The position numbers and the translations under genes are program-made. Of a stretch of DNA of 64,000 nucleotides, positions 56,801 to 64,000 are shown piece after piece. The DNA lies in assembly GCF_901933205.1 (NCBI RefSeq), contig NC_044582.1, positions 14,551,820 to 14,615,819 of the forward strand, written 5' to 3'. The stretch's first letter is position 1, and the number at the start of each line of letters is the position of its first letter. Below the pieces are notes generated by a model. That model was not told the DNA's origin. It saw nothing but the letters and a program-made list of their open reading frames with translations, and searched no databases. The DNA comes from Camarhynchus parvulus. Lineage: Eukaryota; Chordata; Aves; Passeriformes; Thraupidae.

Positions 56801-56952
56801 TAGGATGTGATGGGCTGAAGTCAACTCTCTGTTGAGGAGTTTGGGGCAGGCTTTGGGGAGCTGCAGGGGGCTCTGCAGCTGGCAACCTAACCATGGGCTC
56901 AGGATTGCCATGGGCCAGAGTGGTCTCAGGGGGCACAAACCTTTGTGCAGGT
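44836..56952. other. Long upstream intergenic stretch
   Basis: About 12 kb with no gene, RNA or named interspersed repeat beyond the poly(T) tracts near 47551 and 47660. GC is higher from about 54300 to 56950. This allows longer chance open frames, such as 230 codons on the minus strand at 54428-55120, with low-complexity Pro/Ser/Gly composition and no family signature. Confidence 0.4.
47551..47574. repeat. Poly(T) tract of 24 bases
   Basis: A pure run of 24 T follows a C at 47550; a second run of about 12 T lies near 47660. A poly(A) tail of a minus-strand retrocopy would look like this, but the adjoining sequence matches no gene or repeat I recognise. Confidence 0.9.
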
Positions 56953-57212
56953 GAGGTGACCCTGGGCACAGATGGTGGTGGGTCCATCACCTGAGGTGAC
57001 CCTGGGCACAGATGGTGGTGGGTCCATCACCTGAGGTGACCCTGGGCACAGATGGTGGTGGGTCCATCACCCAAGGTGACCCTGGGCACAGATGGTGGTT
57101 GGTCCAACCATGCCATGGTTTCCATCACCTGAGGTGACCCTGGGCACAGATGGTGGTAGGTCCAACCTTCCTGTGTTTTCCATCACCTGGGGTGACCCTG
57201 GGTCCAAGCCTG
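56953..57212. repeat. Minisatellite with 40-bp and 58-bp units
   Basis: Units beginning GAGGTGACCCTGGGCACAGA start at 56953, 56993, 57033, 57073 (first bases AA), 57131 and 57189 (degenerate). The first three steps are 40 bases and the last two are 58. The longer units carry an extra 18-base segment containing CCAACC and ATGCCATGG- or TTCCTGTG-like sequence. The array is GC-rich and fades out after 57212. Confidence 0.92.
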
Positions 57213-57374
57213 CCATGACCCATGGTGGTTCCTGCTTCCAAGCTGGCAGGACCCCAACCATTCTGCAGACCTAACATCAGCTCAAGTGGAGAGCAAAGTT
57301 TTGCAGAGGTGCTGTGTCCATGCTTGGGCACACCATCATCTCCATCCACGGCTTGTTTGCACCCGGTGTAATCT

Positions 57375-57415
57375 CAGGGGATGCAAAGCTTGCAGAACAA
57401 ACTTTGCATCCCCTG
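57375..57415. repeat. 14-bp perfect inverted repeat (hairpin) with octamer-like core
   Basis: CAGGGGATGCAAAG (57375-57388) pairs exactly with CTTTGCATCCCCTG (57402-57415) across a 13-base loop. Each arm contains ATGCAAAG, one base off the POU octamer ATGCAAAT, so the pair also reads as two inverted octamer-like sites. It lies about 160 bases after the minisatellite. Confidence 0.88.
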
Positions 57416-57479
57416 GGACGATGCTGGGTCCATGGCAGGCTAAAATAAGCCCCCTCTGGCAGGAGTTGTCCTGCAATCT

Positions 57480-57780
57480 GTTTATGGCTGGGGTTTGTAC
57501 CAGAATTTAAACACTGCAGCGAGGAGTAAACGCAGCGAGCCCCACGCTGGCTTTGTTATGACATTTTGTTGCAGGCAGGAGGCAAGCTCCAGCTCCAATA
57601 ACAAACACCCACTGTTATGACACTTTTACCTTTCCAACTATTTATGCAAGCACAAATATTTTATTTAAAAGTTTCGAGACACACCGTTAACATAAAGCAG
57701 TCTCGTTCCTGTCAGTACAGCCCGGTTCTCACTTGGGGAGCTGTTGTTTAATGAAAAGGTTAATTGTGTTTTATGGGGCT
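57480..57780. promoter_or_regulatory. Candidate conserved noncoding element in the upstream flank
   Basis: This is a high-complexity AT-rich block after the minisatellite. GTTATGACA occurs twice in the same direction (57555-57563 and 57614-57622) with similar flanks. AATAACAAAC SOX-like, TTAAT homeodomain and isolated CG motifs surround it. The contrast with the GC-rich repeat-derived sequence on its left is sharp. Conservation is untested. Confidence 0.3.
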
Positions 57781-59558
57781 CTATCCCCTGCCTGCCCGCC
57801 AGCCTCTGGCTTGGAAGGAGGTGAGGTGTGGCTGCTGGTGCTAGTGCCAAGTTATGGGCTGTGAACACAGGCAGTTTCTGGGAAGAAAACAAAATGCATG
57901 GCAAGAAGTGGCTCAGAAACCACTTGGTTTTGTGGTGCAAATCTGTTTAGGTGCTACAGAATTAATTTCATGTGAAATGGTTTCCAACGAGGCTACCCCA
58001 TGACAACACCCAGGGCAGAGGAGGATGAGAAGGGAGTTTCAAAGAACAAGGACTGTTCTCTGCTCAGCTGCAAACACACTCAGCCTGTCCCTTCCATAGC
58101 TGCACCATGTTAAATCCTACAAGTATTTTCCTCTCCTGAGGTTGAATTAATTAACTTGAAATTTCTTAACAGCCTGTAATGAGTGCAGAGAGCAGAAGGA
58201 ACTGAAAGTTTAATCTTGACTTGTCAGCAAATTCCTCCTCCAGCAGCTGAAGGAGCAGCAGCCATGCACTTGCATAATGCCCTGGTGTGGCCACCGGACT
58301 GTTTTGATTAAATGGATTCTGGGGGTTTAGGAAAACTACAAATTTTATAGCTCTGGTGTTCTCTGCAAAAGTGATGTAAAACATCGTAAAGCTGCCAAAC
58401 CACCAGTGTGGTGCAGGGATCCATGCTGGCCTCCTCTGCAGCAGGGACTGTCAGCCTCCGAGAGCACTGCTAACAAAACAGTGCAGAGGGGATTGGCAGA
58501 GTGCTTTTGGGGGAGGTTTGTGCACTGCAAACTTTTGTTCCCTCTTTCTGAGCAATTAATGTCTTTTGATCCGTGCCTCTTAGAAGCCACATCTGAGTTT
58601 GGCTGGGGTTTGAATTGGACAGTGCAGAACCCAGGGCTTCTCTGCAGCAGCATCACTCAGAGAAGCAGCAATGGTGTCGTACCTGAACTTCTGTTCTCCA
58701 ATTTGAGGAGGTTTCACACTGTCTGTATCACAATACTGCCCTTTGCTGCCCTCAGAGTGCGTTGAAGGTGGATCCAGGGGAAGCTGACTATCCAAACAGT
58801 GGTTCCAGAGTAACTGAAAGAAAGTGCTATTGGCCCAAAAACTCACGTAGAGAGTCATCCCCTGCCCCTTCTCCACCCCATGCTGCCACCTGACCACTGC
58901 CCCAAGCAGCTGTACCCAGCTCCAGCAGCTCCTGAAGGGTGAACTCTCACCTGGGTGTCTCATGCTGTGATCCCCAGATCAGTCTGTGTCCCCTCAAACC
59001 CAGTCCAGCTGTCAGATCTTGCTCTGTTTTTCACTCATGAGTGGGGTGATGACCTGGCACCTTGCAGAAGAAACAGGCTGGAATATACACTCTGGCTGTA
59101 GGGCTTTGTCAGCTCCCTCTGTTGCAAATCCTCACAGGTTTGGGCTGGATGGAAGCTCTGGGAATGGCACACCCTCCACTGTGAGGGTCTGACTGAGATT
59201 TTGGGGAATGCTCCCTCTTTTGGAAAATTTTGATGTATTTTCCCATGGGTTGGAGAGATTAAATGCAGTTCAGGGTTTCTTAGGGAAAAACTGGATTCCT
59301 TAAATCAAATCAGTTGCATTAAAATTCTAGTTCAATTGTAGCCGCTCTTTCTTGAGAACAGTGCCAGAGGTGTGTGCTGACTGATGATTCTAATGGCCAG
59401 GACCTGAGCATTTCAACATCCCAGCCCTGAAGAAGAGTCAAACTCAGAGCAGAAGAGGAGAAAATTGAGCCCTGTTCACTGCCAAGAGGCAGCAGGGAGG
59501 ACAGGTGGACACAGAAATGATGCTCTGCTCAGCGCTGCCACCAAACTGTTCACTTGAC
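57781..59558. other. Intergenic sequence before the TTTTA array
   Basis: Nothing is recognised apart from AT-rich stretches such as the GAATTAATTAAC segment near 58143-58155. Confidence 0.4.
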
Positions 59559-59668
59559 ATTTTATTTTATTTTATTTTATTTTATTTTATTTTATTTTAT
59601 TTTATTTTATTTTATTTTATTTTATTTTATTTTATTTTATTTTTTTATTTTATTTTATTTTATTTTAA
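59559..59668. repeat. (TTTTA)n pentanucleotide microsatellite
   Basis: About 22 copies of TTTTA run over 110 bases, uninterrupted for the first 16 or so. One longer T-run near 59641 breaks the array, followed by about five more copies. It is among the longest pure simple repeats in the window and is probably length-polymorphic. Confidence 0.97.
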
Positions 59669-62600
59669 TTCCTTCGTCTTGTCATCAGAGCCAATCCTGC
59701 TGCCAACACCAAAGTGTCCAGTGATGGGAGGTCACTGCCATGGGGCAGGGGGGGTTCCCTGCAGCCCAGCCATGGTCCCAGGTGAGCTCTTGGACCCAGC
59801 ACCATCCCAGGTCTGTGGCACACCTGGACCCAGCCCTTGGGCAATGCTGGTCCAAGCCACATTTGGATTCAGCATCACCTCAGATGGCAACAGGACTCGT
59901 GTGAGGCAAAACTGTGCTCTGGATAGAACTGGTGGAAAAAATTTAGAATCAAAATACTGTTAAATGCCTCTAATGTAGAAATGTAAGATCTTTAAACCTG
60001 AAGGTTTAATTGATATTTTTTCTTCAAATAATGGACTAATGTCAAGTAATTTAAACCATTTTACAGCAAAGGCAATTGAATAATTGCTAATGGCTTTCAG
60101 CTGAATGTATTTAAAGTCAGGTCACAAATCTGAGCTGATTGAAAGACCAAGGGGCATTCCTTTCTCTTGAAAAAGAATTAGATAACAATGACAATTAGAA
60201 AGTGGAATTCAAAGGAAAGTTGGAATTTGAGTATAAGCCTTGGCAGACCAAGAGGGAAAGAACTGACCTGATTAAGAAAAATTGTTGCCAACTATCCTGT
60301 GGAGTGATTGAGGAGAGAAAAAGAAAAAAAAAATCTGAGACTTTGCCATTAAATTTTTGAATTATCTTAATGTGCATTAAGGGGTGAAATAAGTTTTTTC
60401 AGCCTGGTGCAAGATATCCTGGGCTGTGGCTGCACCTTGCATGCCTTCCCAGGCTGGAAAATGATCAGAATGTGGGATGATGGGCACTTTGGCTGGAGGA
60501 TGCCCTGGGCACAGCAGAGCAGTGCAGACTGGCAGGGCAGCACTGCCCCAGGCTCTGTGTCTAGGGCTGCTCACAGGGTAAAGATTGAAAATAACCCCCA
60601 AGCTCAGGAGAAACATTCAGAGAAATACTCCTAAATATTTGCACGGGTGTTCTCAGGGCAAATAAACCCCACACTTTCACAAAGAGCAATTTATTGATAC
60701 TGCAGACAAGCTGGAACTGCAGCCTCGAGTTGCTGTTGGGGCAAGTCGTTGTTGTGTTTGTTTTCCTGCTGCTGGCTCAGGAATTTGCTGGCTCTGGGAG
60801 CTGGCAGGTGCCTGTCCTCACGTGTGTCACCTGGCACTGAGCACTGCCACGTCTGCTCCTGCCCTGCCCCTGCTCTGGGGGCTCATCTTGCTGCTGGGCA
60901 GGGCATTCCAGCTTTGCAGCAGGCAGATCCATGCACAGCAGCTCTAAAACAGCTCCACAGAATAATTCCAAGGTGTAACGTGCCCAGCCTGGGGTCTGAG
61001 GGGTAATTCAGGATATTCACACCCATCTCAGATGCAGATGAAGCTAGTGGGGACTTCAGTTTCAGTGACACTTTACAGTAGTGGCCTCCATGTCCCAGTG
61101 AGGAGACTGAACACATCTGTGCCTTTTGCTGTTCTCTGGGCTGCTCTTGCTCTGGCAGTTCTGGGAGGAGGAAGACAGGAATTCCTCATCAGCTTTCTTC
61201 AAATAATAGAAAGTGGATTCCTTTGTCTCCCCCTTTTTTGATTCCTTTTAAGGTAACTGCTTCTGGCTCTTCAGAGGGGAACTTACTTTTTACCTCAGTG
61301 TTTGTTCACTTCCCTGGATCCCTCTGTGCCCTGCAGGGATGGAGTGTCCTGTGGCAGTGGCACATCCCTGCTTGTCTCTGGCTTGCTCTCCTGGATGGAG
61401 TTTCACTGGAGGGTGCTCCCCATCCAGCTGAGCTCTTGCCCACCCCTCCTGCCTCTGCAGGTCACTCTGTGCAGGGCTGGGAGCACCTTCCAGCACGGCC
61501 TCTCTCAGCACTGAACTTCCATTGCTGTTGCTCTGTGTCCTCAGGAGACAGTCCTGCCTCTGGACAGCGGCTCTTTGGAGGGTTTTAACCATCCTGGCCT
61601 GCCTCCTGCTGTAATCTTGCTCTTTTCTTCTCCACTGTGTGATCTGTTAGCACAAACCTGCGCTGAACTTTGTCAGCATGACCCAGGATGTGCTGAGGGC
61701 AGTTTTTCTGTGGCTTGCAGGCCTGGGACTCCTTTCTGGCAGCACAGCAGTGCTCATGAAGTGTTCTTGCAGCCCTTCATTGCCATTCTCATGGGCTTTC
61801 CTTCTGCTTTATTGGCTCCTGGCAGAAGAACCTTCCTCACTGGATCCCTTCTGTTCAGCATCCCAGCTGAGGCAACCTTTGTTCAGGTCTTCTTCCCTGC
61901 AGATTCCCTTCTGGATGCTCCTGTTCTCCACCAGACTTTGGCAGCCTTCATCCTGATGTCATTGGGGTGGCTCCTCATCTGAAGTCATGGCTGCTCTTCA
62001 TTTTCTTTCCCTTGTCCTTTAACTTGCTCCCCAGGGCTCTCAGGGCATGAGATAAGGAAAAGCCAAAGAGCAAACAAAGCTACCAGTGGACTTTTCTCCT
62101 TCTTTTTCCTTGGAAAAGGCACTGGGTGTTGCTCTTTGCTGTTTTCTTTGCTGTCACTCAGCTTTCCAGGGCAGTCCAACACGGGAGCAGTTAAGCAGTG
62201 TAAATAGCAAACAGGTTCATGTGCCTAAGCACTTCCAGATGCCTGAGCAGGTAATGCTTTGAAATGTGTTTTCAATGAGTGCTGGGTTTTGGCCTGCAGG
62301 ATAAATGCTGCATGGCATGACACAAATAATACCAATCTTGAAAATTATCTCCAATTATCCCCACTGGTTGTAATGGAGGTAACAGCTCAGGGACTGCCCC
62401 TCAGAGGGTGATTTCCTGCCAAGGTCCTGTAGAGCCCTGCAGTGACTGTCACTGGCTTGTACCTTGAATTACCATGTGTCTGCTAATTGTCCCTGTTTCC
62501 TCAGGAGGTCTAAATACAAAACTAATTTTTAATTTATTCTCTGTTCATATATCCCTGCTCAGCCATGCCCAATCTCCATCCTCCTGAGCTGGTCCTGAGG

Positions 62601-63412
62601 AGCTGAGAGCTGCATGTTGAGCACTGCTCATGCAGAGCTTTTCCCTTTGGTTGACTTTCCTGCTGCAGAGATTTTGCAGCTGGTCCCTGCAGCACAGAGT
62701 TGTTCTTTTCCCTCCTCTCCCTCTCAGTACACACCTTTTTTTGAGGAGGATGGTGCTTGTCTTGCTGCAAGAACAGCATTGTAAAGCAATAATAAATCAA
62801 GATGCTCACATATCTCCCTTACAACTCCTGTTTGTAGGCTCCAAACAGCTGAGATGGCTCCAGTGCATCGAGGGACATAATTAGGACAGGTTGTGTTTTG
62901 TGTCCTTTCAGGAAGAAAATTCTTTGTAACCTCTCACACTTCAATAAAGCCTGTAAATCAGAGCAGATCAAACTCCATATCAAACTGATACCAATGTGAA
63001 AATATTCTTTTTGCCTATGAAATGGTGGAGAGTGGGTGGAGGTGAAAACCTGGACTCCATTCCTGGATCCTTGAGGAGGACTTCTTGTCCTTTAGAAATC
63101 TTGGCATCAAACCCTGACTCAAATCCAATGAGCTCATGAGAGACAATTTCTATAGAAATTCTCATTATCTACATGCTCAAAATATTCCTTTCTGTGCTTA
63201 TTTTTTCCTTTTTAATTTTTTTTTCTGCTGAGAATGAGTATTTCATCTTCCAAAGGAGAGAAATTTATGGGCAAAACCCCTGAGGTCTGTGTGTGGGATA
63301 AACCAGTGAGCTGGACCATACACTCTAGTATTGCAGAGCAAGATCAAATTGTACTTCTAGTAACTGTTTACAAATGCTTGCTTCTTGGAAACTGTCTTCC
63401 GTATGCGAACCA
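59669..63412. other. Intergenic sequence after the TTTTA array
   Basis: No gene or named repeat. The part from 59950 to 60180 is AT-rich and complex, with short palindromes such as AACCTGAAGGTT. Open frames between 60.7 and 62 kb are chance frames of Ser/Leu/Cys-rich composition. Confidence 0.4.
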
Positions 63413-63463
63413 GGAATTAACCAGTTTAAAATTATTGGAATTAACCTACCAGTTTAAAATTAC
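63413..63463. repeat. Adjacent direct repeat with Grainyhead-like motif
   Basis: GGAATTAACCAGTTTAAAAT at 63413 recurs at 63437 as GGAATTAACC, four extra bases, then AGTTTAAAATTAC. The first copy contains AACCAGTTT, close to the Grainyhead/TFCP2 recognition site; the second has the half site CCAGTTT. It looks like a duplicated protein-binding block. Confidence 0.8.
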
Positions 63464-64000
63464 TGTGAGAAGGATCGCTTTGCTTTGTGCTGAGTGATAA
63501 CAAACATCCAACAGAATTTTAGAGCCTTTCCTTCCTCTGGCTGTTAACATTTAAAGCTTAATACTAAAATAAAAACTTTAAATGAATTATTCTCCCTTAA
63601 CTGCATTCTGTCTGCTCCCACTTTCTCCTGCAATAGCTGTAGGAGACCTTCCCTAATCTTTCCAATTAACTCGGTATTTCCTGCAAGGCTGACACTGAAG
63701 AGGGTAAGAAAGGAGTGTAAAGCGAGGAAAGACATCTGTCAACTATTGGAAATACTTTCTGTGTTAGAAATTGAAGGGAGCCCACACTGCAGCCAGATGA
63801 TCTGAGGAGAACAATTGCAGCTTTGGCTTGACAAGAATGTGGGTGATTTGTTATAGCTGTCCTCGCAGTAGGCACCTGGTTGTCATGTTCATATGAGAAT
63901 ACCTTGGAGATATGCTAAACACATATCCTGTTCCAATCAGGAGTGCTGAAGGGCCAGAGCAGGCAAGGTTTGACTTGCATTTTCTGAAGGACATAAATTA
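63464..64000. other. Right end of the window
   Basis: AT-rich noncoding sequence with nothing recognised. Confidence 0.4.

Overview
The window looks like bird nuclear DNA. The evidence is three CR1 LINE fragments with avian-style 3' sequence, two old amniote MIR SINE fossils, a short nuclear copy of mitochondrial COX1 (a NUMT), low repeat density, and one sharp CpG island in otherwise AT-leaning, stop-rich sequence. There is no bacterial or phage gene organisation, and almost all open frames are chance frames.

The one gene I can support is the 5' end of an LRIG-family gene, most likely LRIG1, on the minus strand. Its first coding exon (33276-33445) encodes a start methionine with a strong Kozak context, a signal peptide and the LRRNT cysteine cluster. 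It ends at a GTGAGT splice donor in phase 2. The exon sits in a CpG island of about 1.7 kb (32750-34430). Upstream (higher coordinates) is a TATA-less promoter with three CCAAT boxes and GC boxes.

Everything from 33275 down to 1 is read as intron 1 of this gene. I could not find exon 2, so the intron probably runs off the left edge. It contains a MIR (1537-1680), a CR1 (3896-4176), the NUMT (7617-7821), a second CR1 (14240-14375), a 105-bp tandem duplication (28841-29051), and two stretches that look like regulatory sequence (12840-13170 and 30700-31100).

The right half (34430-64000) is 5' flanking or intergenic DNA with no recognisable exon. It holds a nested direct/inverted repeat just outside the CpG island (34502-34607), a MIR (36333-36553), a perfect 15-bp inverted repeat (37278-37346), a CR1 (44640-44835), a 40/58-bp minisatellite (56953-57212) followed by a 14-bp perfect hairpin (57375-57415), a long TTTTA microsatellite (59559-59668), and several candidate conserved noncoding elements.

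I found no convincing undescribed system. The best second looks are the NUMT, the promoter architecture, the nested repeat beside the promoter and the candidate enhancers. All calls come from reading by eye and from remembered family consensus sequences; no alignment was run.
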